Assembly (NCBI RefSeq): GCF_001477055.1
Contig: NZ_LDRK01000015.1
Span: forward strand, 1 to 64,000
DNA from: Leucobacter chromiiresistens
GTDB lineage: Bacteria; Actinomycetota; Actinomycetes; Actinomycetales; Microbacteriaceae
DNA length: 64,000 bases
Reading direction: 5' to 3'
Below, in pieces: positions 27,219 to 37,401 of this stretch. The translations under genes were made by a program, and so were the position numbers. The notes under the pieces were generated by a model. It ran no database searches and was not told the origin of the DNA. It saw only the letters and a list, made by a program, of their open reading frames with translations. Positions within the stretch are counted from its first letter, which is position 1; the number at the start of each line of letters is the position of its first letter.

Positions 27219-28895
27219 GTGCCCAACCCCGTAATCACCCCGCCCGCGCTCGAAGCGGGCACCCTTCGCATCACGCCGCTCGGCGGCCTCGGCGAGGTGG
27301 GCCGCAACATGACGGTCTACGAGATCGACGGCAAGCTGCTCGTCGTCGACTGCGGCGTGCTCTTCCCCGAGGAGCACCAGCCCGGCGTCGACGTGATCCT
27401 GCCCGACATTTCGAAGATCGAGCACCGCCTCGGCGACATCGTCGCCGTGGTGCTCACGCACGGCCACGAGGACCACATCGGCGCGGTGCCGTATCTGCTG
27501 AAGCGGCGCGAGAACATCCCGCTCATCGGCTCGAAGCTGACCCTTGCATTCGTCGAGGCGAAGCTCAAGGAGCACCGCATCCGCCCCGAGACGCGCGTCG
27601 TCGCCGAGGGCGACCGCATCACGACCGGGCCGTTCGACCTCGAGTTCATCGCGGTGAACCACTCGATCCCCGATGCGCTCGCCGTGGCCATCCGCACCGA
27701 CGCCGGGCTGGTCATCGGCACCGGCGACTTCAAGATGGATCAGCTGCCGCTCGACGGCCGCATCACCGATCTGCGCGCCTTCGCCCGTCTCGGCGAGGAG
27801 GGCGTCGACCTCTTCATGACCGACTCGACCAACGCCGAGGTGCCCGGCTTCACTGCCCTCGAGAAGGACATCGGGCCCGTGCTCGAGCGCGTCATCGAGA
27901 AGGCGCCCGGCAAGGTGGTGGTCGCGAGCTTCTCGAGCCACGTGCACCGCGTGCAGCAGGTGCTCGACGCCGCGCAGAAGAACGGGCGCCGCGTCGTGCT
28001 GCTCGGCCGTTCCATGGTGCGCAACATGAAGATCGCCTCAGATCTCGGGTACCTGACCGTTCCCGAGGGCGTGCTCGTCGATCTGAAGAAGAGCGGCGAC
28101 ATCCCCGACGACCGCATCGTGTACATGTCGACCGGTTCGCAGGGCGAGCCGATGGCGGTGCTCGCGCGCATGGTGAACCAGGAGCACCAGGTCGAGATCG
28201 GCGCGAACGACACCGTGATCCTCGCGTCGAGCCTCATCCCCGGCAACGAGAACTCGGTGTACCGCATCATCAACGGCCTCATGAAGCTCGGCGCGAACGT
28301 CGTGCACAAGGGCAACGCCAAGGTGCACGTCTCGGGTCACGCCTCCGCGGGCGAGCTCATGTACTGCTACAACATCGTCCGCCCGAAGAACGTGATGCCG
28401 ATCCACGGCGAGTACCGTCACCTCATCGCGAACGCGGGCGTCGCCATCCAGACCGGTGTGCCGCAGAACCGCACGATCATCGCCGAGAACGGCACGGTCG
28501 TCGATCTCGCCGACGGCGTCGCCCGCAAGGTCGGCCAGCTGGAGATCGACTTCATCTACGTCGACGGCAAGAGCGTCGGCCGCGTCACCGACGAGGATCT
28601 GCGCGACCGCCGCACGCTCGCCGAGGAGGGATTCATCTCGGTCATCACCGTCGTCGAGACGAGCCTCGGGCAGATCATCTCGGGCCCCGAGGTGCACGCC
28701 AAGGGCGTCGCGGAGGACGACCGGGTCTTCGACAAGATCAAGCCGCAGATCGCCGACGCCCTCGAGCAGGCGATGAAGGACGGCGTGACCGACCCCCATG
28801 CGCTGCAGCAGATCACTCGGCGCACCGTGGGCCGCTGGGTGGGCACGAAGCTGCGCCGCAAGTCGATGATCGTCCCTGTCGTGGTCGTGGTGTAG
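27219..28895 (+). CDS. rnj: Ribonuclease J
   Basis: RNase J has 5'-3' exonuclease and endonuclease activity on mRNA and rRNA precursors. The 558-residue metallo-beta-lactamase/beta-CASP protein carries the zinc motif LTHGHEDHIGA and the DSTNAEVPG and SSHVHRVQQ beta-CASP motifs. A C-terminal oligomerisation region ends in TRRTVGRWVGTKLRRKSMIVPVV. The GTG at 27219 has GGAGG 6 bases upstream. The gene follows dapA closely, the usual actinobacterial order. Confidence 0.95.
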   Translation: MPNPVITPPALEAGTLRITPLGGLGEVGRNMTVYEIDGKLLVVDCGVLFPEEHQPGVDVILPDISKIEHRLGDIVAVVLTHGHEDHIGAVPYLLKRRENIPLIGSKLTLAFVEAKLKEHRIRPETRVVAEGDRITTGPFDLEFIAVNHSIPDALAVAIRTDAGLVIGTGDFKMDQLPLDGRITDLRAFARLGEEGVDLFMTDSTNAEVPGFTALEKDIGPVLERVIEKAPGKVVVASFSSHVHRVQQVLDAAQKNGRRVVLLGRSMVRNMKIASDLGYLTVPEGVLVDLKKSGDIPDDRIVYMSTGSQGEPMAVLARMVNQEHQVEIGANDTVILASSLIPGNENSVYRIINGLMKLGANVVHKGNAKVHVSGHASAGELMYCYNIVRPKNVMPIHGEYRHLIANAGVAIQTGVPQNRTIIAENGTVVDLADGVARKVGQLEIDFIYVDGKSVGRVTDEDLRDRRTLAEEGFISVITVVETSLGQIISGPEVHAKGVAEDDRVFDKIKPQIADALEQAMKDGVTDPHALQQITRRTVGRWVGTKLRRKSMIVPVVVVV

Positions 28896-28898
28896 CTC

Positions 28899-29972
28899 GT
28901 GACGACCGGTTCGGCTTCGGCCGTCGCCCGGTTCGCCTCCGATGCGGAGCGCGCGGAGTGGAATGCGCGCGTCGCCGCGAACCCGGGCGGCGGAGAGGTG
29001 TGGGCGGGCGAGGAGTACCTCGATGTCAAGCGCGCCGAGAACGGGTACCGCGACCTCCGTGTGATCGTGGAGCGCGGTGCGCGCCCGCCCATCGCCGTCG
29101 GCGTGCTCGCGAAGCGCGTGCCGCTGCTCGGCTGGTGGTGGCACCTGCCCGCCGGGCCCGCGGGCGCGGATGTCGCCGAGGTGCGGGAGACGGCTGCGGC
29201 GGTCGCCGCGCTCGCCCGGGCCTCCGGCGCGTTCCTGCTCAAGATCGAGCCCCGGATCGGCCGCGAGGCGATCCCCGCTCTCCACGACGCCGGCTATCGC
29301 GACGCCGTCCGCATCATCCCGAACCCCTCGACCGTGCTCGTGGACGTCTCCGGCACCGAGGACGAGGTGTTCTCGCGGATCGGCAAGAAGGCGCGCAACG
29401 CGATCAACCGGGCGAGGCGCGACGGCATCTCGGTGTCGCGCGTCGAGCCCACCGCCGAGCACAGCGCCCAGCTCTTCCGGCTGCTGCAGGAGACCGCGGA
29501 GGGCCGCTTCGTGCTGCGCTCGGAGCGGTACTACCGCGAGTTCTGGCAGCGCTTCTCGCGAGCCGGCGCCGGGCAGATGTTCCTCGCGCACCGCGACGGG
29601 GCACTCGTCGCCGGAGCGTACGCGATGGCGCTCGGCGCGAAGACGACGTACAAGGACGGGGCCTCCGTGCGGGCGAAGACGGCCTACGGGGCCTCGCACG
29701 CGCTGCAGTGGGAGGTCATGCGCTGGGCGAACGAGCGCGGCGCCGTCGTGCACGATCTCTGCGGTGCGCCGCCCTCGGATCGCGCCGAAGATCGCGAGCA
29801 CCCGCTGTTCGGCGTGGGGCAGTTCAAGCGCTCGTTCTCGCCGCAGATCATCGACTACGCAGGCGCATTCGACCTGCCGCTGCGCCCGCTCGCCTCCCGC
29901 ATTTGGGAGGTGGCGGGCGATCGGATCGCGCGACGCGTCTCGCTCGCCGTTCGGAAGGACCCCTACTACTGA
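28899..29972 (+). CDS. FemABX-type peptidyltransferase, first copy
   Basis: The 357-residue protein belongs to the FemA/FemX/MurM fold of two GNAT-like domains. These enzymes add amino acids from aminoacyl-tRNA to the peptide side chain of lipid II. Recognisable parts are the SRIGKKARNAINRARRDGISV helix-strand segment, the QMFLAHRDGALVAGAYAMALG segment, and the C-terminal HDLCGAPPS followed by LFGVGQFKRSFSP. It begins 3 bases after rnj and its stop overlaps the start of a MurJ-like gene. A role in the interpeptide bridge is inferred. Confidence 0.88.
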   Translation: MTTGSASAVARFASDAERAEWNARVAANPGGGEVWAGEEYLDVKRAENGYRDLRVIVERGARPPIAVGVLAKRVPLLGWWWHLPAGPAGADVAEVRETAAAVAALARASGAFLLKIEPRIGREAIPALHDAGYRDAVRIIPNPSTVLVDVSGTEDEVFSRIGKKARNAINRARRDGISVSRVEPTAEHSAQLFRLLQETAEGRFVLRSERYYREFWQRFSRAGAGQMFLAHRDGALVAGAYAMALGAKTTYKDGASVRAKTAYGASHALQWEVMRWANERGAVVHDLCGAPPSDRAEDREHPLFGVGQFKRSFSPQIIDYAGAFDLPLRPLASRIWEVAGDRIARRVSLAVRKDPYY

Positions 29973-31591
29973 TGGCCGCCGGACTCATCCGCGCGAGCGC
30001 CGTCATGGCGTCGGGCACGATCGTCTCGCGCGTGCTCGGCCTCGGGAAGGCCATGCTGCTCGCCTACGCCATCGGCTCGGTCGGGGCGCGCTCGGCCGAC
30101 GCGTTCGCGAACGGCAATCTGCTGCCGAACACCGTCTACATGATCCTCATCGGCGGCGTGCTGAACGCCGTGCTGGTGCCGCAGATCGTCAAGGCCGCCC
30201 AGAACAGCGACGGGGGAGCGGGGTACATCAACAAGATCCTCACTCTCGTCACGACCGCGCTCGTGGTGATCACGGGCCTCGCGATGGCGGCGGCGCCGTG
30301 GATCGTGCGGATCACCGTCGAGGGGTGGGGCGAGGATCAGCTGGCGCTCGCCACGGCGTTCGCGTACTGGTGCATGCCCCAGGTCGTCTTCTACGGCATC
30401 TACACCGTCATGGGCGAGGTGCTGAACGCGCGGAGCCGGTTCGGGCCCTTCACGTGGGCCCCCGTGCTCAACAACCTGATCGCGATCGGCGGCATTCTCG
30501 TCTTCATCGCGATGTTCGGCGCCGACCCGGAGGGGCGGCTCGCGGTGACGGGCTGGACGCCCGAGATGATCGCGGTGCTGGGCGGCAGCGCGACGCTCGG
30601 CATCGTGGCGCAGGCGCTGATCCTCTTCGTGTCGTGGCGCAGTGCGGGCATCCGCTTCCGACCCGACTTCGCCTGGCGCGGCGTGGGGCTCGGCCATACC
30701 GCGCGCCTCGCGACATGGACGCTCGCAATGGTCGTGGTGATGCAGGTCGGCGGCATCGTGACGAACCGCATCGTCGCGATCGGCTCGGGGGAGGGGCCCT
30801 CGACGAGCGCGATGCAGAACGTCTGGCTCATCTTCATGATGCCGCACTCCGTGATCGCGGTATCGCTCGCGACCGCGTATTTCACCCGACTGGCGGAGTG
30901 GGGGCAGTCCGGCCGCATGGCCGAGTTCCGGAGCGACCTCTCGGCGTCGCTGCGGCAGATCGCCCTCGTCATGGTCTACGCCGCCGTGATCCTCGTGACC
31001 GCAGCGCCCTTCGTCGGCCGCATCATCAACTTCGGGGCGCTGCCCGAGCAGGTCGACATGTTCGCCGAAGCCCTCGTCGCCTACGCGGCGAGTCTCGCGG
31101 CCTACAGCTTCCTGTTCGTGGTGCAGCGCGCCTTCTACGCGCTCTCCGACACGCGCACGCCGTTCGTGTTCACCACGATCCAGATGGTGCTCGTCATCGC
31201 ACTCTCGCTGCTGCTCCCCGTGCTCGTCGCGCCCCGCCACATCGGCGTCTCGTTCGCGCTGATCTGGTCGTTCGCGACCATCGTCGAAGCCCTGCTCGCG
31301 ACCTGGCTGCTCCGGCGCAAGATCGGCTCGATCGACGGGCGGCGGGTGGCGCAGAGCCTGACAAAGTACCTCCTCGCCGCCATTCCAGCCCTCGCCGTCG
31401 GCCTGCTCGCGACGCACCTCGGGCGCCTCCTGGCGCCGGAGTTCGGCGTCTGGCAGGCGCTCCCGTTCGCGGCCGTCGAGGCCGTCATCGTGGGCGTCGT
31501 CTATCTGCTCGTGCTCCGCCTGCTCCGATCCTCAGAGGTGTCGGACATCGTCGGCACGATCTCCCGAACACTTGGAAGGACCCGTTCGTGA
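29972..31591 (+). CDS. murJ: MurJ/MviN-like lipid II flippase
   Basis: The 539-residue protein has about fourteen membrane helices. It opens with the family hallmark ASAVMASGTIVSRVLGLGK and NLLPNTVYMILIGGVLNAVLVP, and contains later MurJ-like segments such as FMMPHSVIAVSLATAYFTRLA. MurJ exports lipid-linked peptidoglycan precursor. It lies between two FemX-like genes with TGATG and GTGA overlaps, so the three are translated together. The main cell-wall murJ of actinobacteria normally sits near the chromosome origin, so this may be a second, dedicated copy. The family call is firm; the pairing is inference. Confidence 0.88.
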   Translation: MAAGLIRASAVMASGTIVSRVLGLGKAMLLAYAIGSVGARSADAFANGNLLPNTVYMILIGGVLNAVLVPQIVKAAQNSDGGAGYINKILTLVTTALVVITGLAMAAAPWIVRITVEGWGEDQLALATAFAYWCMPQVVFYGIYTVMGEVLNARSRFGPFTWAPVLNNLIAIGGILVFIAMFGADPEGRLAVTGWTPEMIAVLGGSATLGIVAQALILFVSWRSAGIRFRPDFAWRGVGLGHTARLATWTLAMVVVMQVGGIVTNRIVAIGSGEGPSTSAMQNVWLIFMMPHSVIAVSLATAYFTRLAEWGQSGRMAEFRSDLSASLRQIALVMVYAAVILVTAAPFVGRIINFGALPEQVDMFAEALVAYAASLAAYSFLFVVQRAFYALSDTRTPFVFTTIQMVLVIALSLLLPVLVAPRHIGVSFALIWSFATIVEALLATWLLRRKIGSIDGRRVAQSLTKYLLAAIPALAVGLLATHLGRLLAPEFGVWQALPFAAVEAVIVGVVYLLVLRLLRSSEVSDIVGTISRTLGRTRS

Positions 31592-32622
31592 CCTCCCTCA
31601 CCGTGACCCCCTGCACCGACCGCGCCGAGTGGGATGCCATCATCGAGCGGCTCGGCGGCCACCCGCTGCAGCTGTGGGGCTGGGGCGACGTGAAGTCGGC
31701 CCACCGGTGGTCGGCCGAGCGCGTGCTCGTGCGCTCGGGCGCCGAGGTCGACGCACCCGTCGTCGGGGCCTGCCAGCTCCTCACGCGTGCGCTGCCCGGG
31801 CCGGTCGGCGACTTCGTGTACGCGCCCCGCGGCCCCGTGCTCGCGCGCGATGCCCAGGCCCCGGAACGGCCGGCGGCCGTGCCCGCGCCGTCCGCCGTCG
31901 CCGATGCGGTCGCCGACTACGTGCACGGCTCGCGGCGTGCGGTGGCGGTCTCGGTGGAGCCCGACGAGGACGCCGGCTCGTTCGCCCTGACGCCCCGGTG
32001 GCGCCGCGCGGAGACGCCCGTGCTGCCGGCGCGCACGCTGATCCTGGATCTGCGGCGGTCGGAGGACGAGCTGCTCGCGGACATGTCGAAGAAGCACCGG
32101 CAGTACATCCGGAAGTCGGGCCGCGAGGACGCCCTGCAGATCCGTCCGGTCGAGACGCTCGAGCAGCTCGACGCGTGCCTCGACGTCTACCGCGAGACGA
32201 GCGAGCGCGCCGACTTCGGGCTGCACGAGGACTCCTACTACCACGACGTGTTCACCATGCTCGGAGACGACGCCCCGGTGTGGGCGGCGTACGCCGAGGG
32301 CCGCCCGGTGGCGTTCCTCTTCATGGCGAAGTCGCGCCGCACCGCGTTCGAGCTGTACGGCGGCATGGACGAGACGGGGCAGCGCCTGCGCGCCAACTAC
32401 GCGCTCAAGTGGCACGTCATCAGGCACATGAAGTCGATCGGGGTCGAGCGCTACGACTTCGGCGGCCTCATCAACGACGGCGTGACCACCTTCAAGACGG
32501 GTTTCGCCTCGCACGAGAATCTGCTCGCGGGCAGCTGGGATCGCCCCGGCCCGGGGTACGCGCTGTGGACGAAGGGCCTGCCGCTCGCGAAGCGCGCAGT
32601 CCGCGCGCTGCGCCGGCGGTAG
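31588..32622 (+). CDS. FemABX-type peptidyltransferase, second copy
   Basis: This 344-residue protein is a second lipid II aminoacyltransferase-like enzyme. It shows the opening ERLGGHPLQLWGWGDVKSAH, the SKKHRQYIRKSGRE helix, the AFLFMAKSRRTAFELYGGMDE segment and the end motif RYDFGGLINDGVTTFKTGF, close to the YDFGGI pattern of FemX proteins. The GTG start overlaps the murJ stop (GTGA), with GGAAGGA upstream. Sequence differs clearly from the first copy, so the two may add different residues or act in sequence. Confidence 0.9.
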   Translation: MTSLTVTPCTDRAEWDAIIERLGGHPLQLWGWGDVKSAHRWSAERVLVRSGAEVDAPVVGACQLLTRALPGPVGDFVYAPRGPVLARDAQAPERPAAVPAPSAVADAVADYVHGSRRAVAVSVEPDEDAGSFALTPRWRRAETPVLPARTLILDLRRSEDELLADMSKKHRQYIRKSGREDALQIRPVETLEQLDACLDVYRETSERADFGLHEDSYYHDVFTMLGDDAPVWAAYAEGRPVAFLFMAKSRRTAFELYGGMDETGQRLRANYALKWHVIRHMKSIGVERYDFGGLINDGVTTFKTGFASHENLLAGSWDRPGPGYALWTKGLPLAKRAVRALRRR

Positions 32623-32700
32623 GGGGCCTCCGGCCCGGCTCGTCGCCCGGCGATTCTCGCGGGTGCGGAGCGTCAACTCGCCATTGTCGGCGGTCGAACG

Positions 32701-32706
32701 TACCCT
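32701..32706 (+). promoter_or_regulatory. -10 element of ftsK, leaderless layout
   Basis: TACCCT ends 6 bases before the ftsK ATG, with no ribosome binding site. Confidence 0.55.
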
Positions 32707-32712
32707 CGTACC

Positions 32713-35646
32713 ATGGCCAGTAAAGCTTCGTCGCGCCAGCACACGGGAAAGGCCGCGACTCGGGGTTCCCGATCAGCGGAGACCCGAGCGACCGCGAAAA
32801 CGAAGGTGCTCGCCGAACCCGAGGCGACGGACGGCGTGGTGGTGCGCGCCTGGAACGGGCTGGCGCACGCCGTGGGGGCCGCGGCCCGCGCCTTCCGCGT
32901 CGAGCCGCTCGCGCCAGAGGATCGCCGCGACGGGGTGCCGCTGCTCCTCGTGCTGCTCGCGATCGCCGGAGCGGTGATCGAGTGGTTCTTCATCGGGCAG
33001 ACGTTCGCCGTGACCCTCGATGCCTGGTCGTTCGGCGGGCTCTTCGGGCGGGTCGCCTTCGGCCTGCCGATCATCATGGCGGGCTTCGCGCTCTGGCTCT
33101 TCAACCACCCGTCGAGCGTGCACGACAACCGGCGCATCGCGACGGGGCTCACGCTCGCCGTGCTCTCGGCTGCGGGACTCTGCCACCTGTACGGCGGCAT
33201 GCCGAACCCCTGGGAGCACCCCGAGCAGCTGAGCGCCGCAGGCGGAGTCTTCGGCTGGCTGGTCGGCGGGGCGCTCAAGTACCTCACGATGTGGGTCGCG
33301 GTGCCGCTGCTCTCGATCCTGATCCTCATGTCGCTGCTCATCGTGTTGAAGACGCCTCCCTCGCGCATCGCCCGGCGGGTGCGCGAGGCGTACGCGTTCC
33401 TCTTCGGCGTGAGCGCCGAGGGCGAGCAGCACCCCGACCCCGCACCCGCGCCGAAGCGCAGTCGCAAGCAGGAGCGGGCCGAGCAGCAGGCGCTCTTCGA
33501 TCTCGAGCAGCAGGAGGGCGACGGCGACGCGATGCCCTGGTGGCGCCGCAATGCCTCCGGTCGCGAGGAGGATCCGGAGTACGCGGCCGATCGCTCCGGT
33601 CTCGATGCCGCACTCGGCGGCGCGACGCCCGAGGCGGAGAGCAACGGCGCATTCGAGTCCGCGCTCGCCCCCGAGCCGGCGACCGGTGCGTTCCCCTCCG
33701 ACCTCTTCGACGAACTGGAGCAGGCCGAGGCCGCCGTGCAGGCGACGGCGACCGGGCCGGCATCGGGGCTCGGCGACGACTCCTGGGACGACTTCGCGGC
33801 CTCCGCTCCCGAGCCGCGCACCGAGGAGACGGCCGCACCCGCTGCCGCTTCGGAGCCCTTCGTCGTCGCGCCGCCGCACAGCCCCGCAGACCAGGCCGCG
33901 TACCGTCTGCCCGACCAGAACGCGCTCTCGGCCGGCGACGCCCCGAAGACCCACACCGAGGCGAACGATCTCATCACTGCCGCGATCGCGCGCGTCTTCG
34001 AGGAGTTCAAGGTCGACGCCCGGGTGTCCGGCTTCTCCCGCGGCCCGACCGTGACGCAGTACGAAGTCGAGCTCGGCCCGGGCGTGAAGGTGGAGAAGGT
34101 CACCGCGCTCTCGAAGAACCTCTCCTACGCCGTCGCCTCGAACGAGGTGCGCATCCTCTCCCCGATTCCCGGGCGGAGCGCCATCGGCATCGAGATCCCG
34201 AACCAGGACCGCGAGAACGTCGCGCTGGGCGACGTTCTGCGATCGAGCAAGGCTCAGCGCAGCGCGCACCCCATGACGATCGGCGTGGGCAAGGACGTCA
34301 AGGGCGGCTTCGTCGTCGCGAATCTCGCCAAGATGCCCCACCTGCTCGTCGCAGGAGCCACCGGCTCGGGCAAGTCGAGCTTCATCAACTCCATGATCAC
34401 CAGCATCCTCATGCGGGCGACGCCCTCCGAGGTGCGCATGGTGCTCGTCGATCCGAAGCGCGTCGAGCTCACCGTGTACCAGGGCGTCCCGCACCTCATC
34501 ACGCCCATCATCACGAACCCCAAGAAGGCGGCCGAAGCGCTGCAGTGGGTCGTGAAGGAGATGGACATGCGCTACGACGACCTCGCGAGCTTCGGCTTCC
34601 GCCACATCGACGACTTCAACGAGGCCGTGCGGTCTGGCGGCATCGTGCTCCCCGAGGGCAGCCAGCGCGTGCTGAAGCCCTACCCCTATCTCCTCGTCGT
34701 GGTCGACGAGCTGGCCGACCTCATGCTCATCGCCCCCCGCGACGTCGAGGATTCGATCCAGCGCATCACCCAGCTGGCTCGCGCCGCAGGCATCCACCTG
34801 GTGCTCGCGACGCAGCGCCCGTCGGTGAACGTCGTGACCGGCGTGATCAAGTCGAACGTGCCGAGCCGCTACGCGTTCGCCGTCGCGTCCGGCACGGACT
34901 CGCGGGTCATCCTCGACGAGGTGGGCGCGGAGCGGCTCATCGGCCAGGGCGACGGCCTGCTCCTGCTGAACGGTGAATCATCGCCGGTGCGCGTGCAGGG
35001 CGCGTGGGTCGGCGAATCCGAGATCGCCCAAGTGGTCGCCCACGTGAAGGCTCAGGCGCAGCCCGAGTACCGCGCGGACGTGGCCCAGGCGGTCGAGAAG
35101 AAGGAGATCGATGAGGACATCGGCGACGATCTCGAGGTGCTGATCGCAGCCATCGAGCTCGTCGTCTCCTCGCAGTTCGGCTCGACCTCGATGCTGCAGC
35201 GCAAACTGCGCGTCGGATTCGCGAAGGCCGGGCGGTTGATGGATCTGATGGAGTCGCGCGACATCGTCGGCCCGTCGGAGGGCTCGAAGGCCCGAGATGT
35301 GCTCGTCAGCCCGGAGCAGCTGCCCGAGGTGCTCGCGCGCATCGCCGGCGGTCCCGCTTCCGCCGCGCCCGCGTTCGAGGCCCCGCGCGCGCAGCCGTCA
35401 GGAGCAGGCGCACCGGGTGCCGCCCCATCCGCGGCGAGCGGAGCGGCGGGGCTCGCCGCTGGAGGCGCCGCCTCCGCTCCGGGTGCCGGCGGTGACGCGG
35501 AGACGGACGTCATCGATCCGCTCGACGCATCGCTCGGAGCCGCGGACCCCCGGTACGACGACCCGATCGCCCAGCATCAGGCAGGCCTCGAAGAAGTCGA
35601 GAGCGACGGCGACGAGGATGCTTGGCAGCTCACCGGGCGAGACTGA
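32713..35646 (+). CDS. ftsK: DNA translocase FtsK/SpoIIIE
   Basis: FtsK anchors at the septum and pumps chromosomal DNA during division. The 977 residues comprise an N-terminal region with about four membrane helices (roughly 75-220) and an acidic Pro/Ala-rich linker to about 415. The RecA-like motor has Walker A GATGSGKS at 548-555 and the [10 protein letters not shown] Walker B. A C-terminal winged-helix gamma domain ([18 protein letters not shown]) should read polar DNA motifs. A further low-complexity tail ends in [11 protein letters not shown]. The gene follows the FemX-MurJ-FemX cluster under its own promoter. Confidence 0.96.
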   Translation: MASKASSRQHTGKAATRGSRSAETRATAKTKVLAEPEATDGVVVRAWNGLAHAVGAAARAFRVEPLAPEDRRDGVPLLLVLLAIAGAVIEWFFIGQTFAVTLDAWSFGGLFGRVAFGLPIIMAGFALWLFNHPSSVHDNRRIATGLTLAVLSAAGLCHLYGGMPNPWEHPEQLSAAGGVFGWLVGGALKYLTMWVAVPLLSILILMSLLIVLKTPPSRIARRVREAYAFLFGVSAEGEQHPDPAPAPKRSRKQERAEQQALFDLEQQEGDGDAMPWWRRNASGREEDPEYAADRSGLDAALGGATPEAESNGAFESALAPEPATGAFPSDLFDELEQAEAAVQATATGPASGLGDDSWDDFAASAPEPRTEETAAPAAASEPFVVAPPHSPADQAAYRLPDQNALSAGDAPKTHTEANDLITAAIARVFEEFKVDARVSGFSRGPTVTQYEVELGPGVKVEKVTALSKNLSYAVASNEVRILSPIPGRSAIGIEIPNQDRENVALGDVLRSSKAQRSAHPMTIGVGKDVKGGFVVANLAKMPHLLVAGATGSGKSSFINSMITSILMRATPSEVRMVLVDPKRVELTVYQGVPHLITPIITNPKKAAEALQWVVKEMDMRYDDLASFGFRHIDDFNEAVRSGGIVLPEGSQRVLKPYPYLLVVVDELADLMLIAPRDVEDSIQRITQLARAAGIHLVLATQRPSVNVVTGVIKSNVPSRYAFAVASGTDSRVILDEVGAERLIGQGDGLLLLNGESSPVRVQGAWVGESEIAQVVAHVKAQAQPEYRADVAQAVEKKEIDEDIGDDLEVLIAAIELVVSSQFGSTSMLQRKLRVGFAKAGRLMDLMESRDIVGPSEGSKARDVLVSPEQLPEVLARIAGGPASAAPAFEAPRAQPSGAGAPGAAPSAASGAAGLAAGGAASAPGAGGDAETDVIDPLDASLGAADPRYDDPIAQHQAGLEEVESDGDEDAWQLTGRD

Positions 35647-35687
35647 CCCGACACCCCTTCGGACCGAAGTCGGACCGAAACCCGAGT

Positions 35688-35706
35688 GGCGCGGAACCTC
35701 CGCGCC
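35688..35706 (+). terminator. Hairpin after ftsK
   Basis: GGCGCGGA and TCCGCGCC form an 8-bp perfect stem with a 3-base loop, about 40 bases after the ftsK stop. The 9-base sequence CGGACCGAA occurs twice just upstream. No T-tract follows, so it may only attenuate. Confidence 0.4.
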
Positions 35707-35726
35707 GACGAACAGAGGAGACGACG

Positions 35727-36767
35727 GTGACGCATCCCGACGCGCAGGCGGCCCCCGGCCCGCACGAGTCGCAGGAGCACGACCCCCGCGGGCGCGGCGC
35801 CTGGGTCTGGGGAGTGACGGCGGCGCTCGCAGTGGTGGTGCTCGGCGCCGCGGGCACGGTGATCGCCGTCGACGCGCAGTCGAACAATCGCGGAGAGGTG
35901 CGCGATGTCGCGACGCAGTACCTCGACGCGGTCGCGGGCGGGCGCCTCGCCGAGGCGGAGCGCCTCTTCGACGGAGCGCCATCGGCCGCCTCGGGCGGCG
36001 CGCCGAGCGCCGACGTGTTCGCGGAGGCGGAGCACATCGCGCACCCCGAGCTCGAGCGCTTCCGCGTCGACTTCGACGGCGGGCGGGCCACCGGTGAGGT
36101 CGTCTACGAACTCGACGGCTACCCCTACACCGATCACCTCGAACTGCGCCGCGGCGCGGACGACACGTGGAGCGTCACCTCGGGACTCCGGTACGACGTG
36201 ATGCTCGACACAGCCGGAGGCGGAGCGCTCGGGCTGCACGGAGCCGACGAGCCGTTCCCCGCGGAGGCCGACTACGTGACCCTGTACGCGGGCCAGTACG
36301 CGCTCGAATCGCACAACCCCTACTTCGCGACGCTCGACGGGGCCCGGTTCCCCGTCACCTCCGCGGGCGACGCGCTCTTCGCCTCCGAATGGGTCGTACC
36401 CGGGCCCGACTACGCCGAGGAGGTGCAGCGGAAGGTCGCCGAGGCGTACCGAGCGTGCGCGACGTCGACGGACGTCTGGGAGCTGCAGTCGTGCGGCATC
36501 GACGCGATGGAGCCGAGCGCGAAGTTCGACCCCGTCGCCTCCGTGACGGTATCCGTCGAGATGGTGACGCCGCCGCTGGTGAGCAGCGTCGACGAGGCCT
36601 CCACCTGGATGCAGATCGAGGAGCGCGGCGAATTCACGGCGACATACACCGGCCGTGGCGCCGACGGCCGGCCCGTCACCGAGACGCTCGAGGTGGGCGC
36701 CTCCGACGCGGACGTCGAGGTGACGCCGACGACGGACGGGCTCGACGTCGAGATCTACGCCTACTAG
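35727..36767 (+). CDS. Membrane-anchored exported protein of unknown function
   Basis: The 346-residue product has a short cytoplasmic N-terminus, one membrane helix (AWVWGVTAALAVVVLGAAGTVIAV, about residues 25-48) and a large extracytoplasmic domain. The external part is acidic and contains two cysteines near CATSTDVWELQSCGI, which could form a disulfide. There is no lipobox, so it is a type II anchored protein rather than a lipoprotein. AGAGGAG precedes the GTG start. I recognise no family. A structural or sensory role at the cell surface is possible but unproven. Confidence 0.8.
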   Translation: MTHPDAQAAPGPHESQEHDPRGRGAWVWGVTAALAVVVLGAAGTVIAVDAQSNNRGEVRDVATQYLDAVAGGRLAEAERLFDGAPSAASGGAPSADVFAEAEHIAHPELERFRVDFDGGRATGEVVYELDGYPYTDHLELRRGADDTWSVTSGLRYDVMLDTAGGGALGLHGADEPFPAEADYVTLYAGQYALESHNPYFATLDGARFPVTSAGDALFASEWVVPGPDYAEEVQRKVAEAYRACATSTDVWELQSCGIDAMEPSAKFDPVASVTVSVEMVTPPLVSSVDEASTWMQIEERGEFTATYTGRGADGRPVTETLEVGASDADVEVTPTTDGLDVEIYAY

Positions 36768-36789
36768 GAGCGGGCGGCGGCGCCTCAAG

Positions 36790-36795
36790 TAGGCT
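36790..36795 (+). promoter_or_regulatory. -10 element of pgsA, leaderless layout
   Basis: TAGGCT ends 6 bases before the pgsA ATG, with no ribosome binding site. Confidence 0.55.
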
Positions 36796-36801
36796 GCTGA
36801 C

Positions 36802-37401
36802 ATGACCGGCAACGCCCCCGCGCCCGCGGCGCCCAGCAACTGGAACGCCCCCAACATCATCACGGGGGCGCGCATCCTCGCCACGCCCTTCTTCCTGTGG
36901 ATGCTGCTCGCGGACGGCGGCGCCGACGGCCCCTGGCGCTGGGCGGCCGCCGCGTTCTTCGTGCTCGCGATCGCGACGGACGCCTGGGACGGGCACATCG
37001 CACGGTCCCGCGGGCTCATCACGGATCTCGGCAAGCTGCTCGACCCGATCGCCGACAAGTTCCTGACCGGTGCCGCGCTGGTCGGCCTCTCCATCCTGGC
37101 CGAGCTGCCCTGGTGGGTGACCGTGCTCATCCTCGTGCGCGAGGTCGGCATCACCGTGCACCGGCTGCTCGTCGCCCACGACGTCGTGCTCGCCGCCGCC
37201 TGGGCCGGCAAGGTGAAGACCGTCGCCCAGTCCGTCGCGATCACGCTCGCACTGCTGCCGCTCGCCGGCGTCGTGGGATCGGCCGCGCCCGTCGTCGAGT
37301 GGATCAACATCATCACGATGACCATCGCATTCATCCTCACCATGACGAGCGGACTCGACTACGTCGTCGGGTACGCGCGCGCGAGGCGGGCGGCACGATG
37401 A
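36802..37401 (+). CDS. pgsA: CDP-diacylglycerol-glycerol-3-phosphate 3-phosphatidyltransferase
   Basis: PgsA makes phosphatidylglycerol phosphate for acidic membrane lipids. The 199-residue membrane protein has the CDP-alcohol phosphotransferase signature, with acidic residues in the order D-x2-DG-x2-AR-x8-G-x3-D-x3-D across DAWDGHIARSRG and DLGKLLDPIADK. Several membrane helices surround it. Its last bases overlap the cinA start (ATGA). The ftsK-pgsA-cinA order supports PgsA rather than another phosphatidyltransferase. Confidence 0.93.
   Translation: MTGNAPAPAAPSNWNAPNIITGARILATPFFLWMLLADGGADGPWRWAAAAFFVLAIATDAWDGHIARSRGLITDLGKLLDPIADKFLTGAALVGLSILAELPWWVTVLILVREVGITVHRLLVAHDVVLAAAWAGKVKTVAQSVAITLALLPLAGVVGSAAPVVEWINIITMTIAFILTMTSGLDYVVGYARARRAAR

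Noticed and set aside
26975-31591. Very long plus-strand frame running through rnj and femX into murJ
   Set aside because: Only the part from 29972 has membrane helices and MurJ motifs; the upstream part is an out-of-frame shadow of dapA, rnj and femX.
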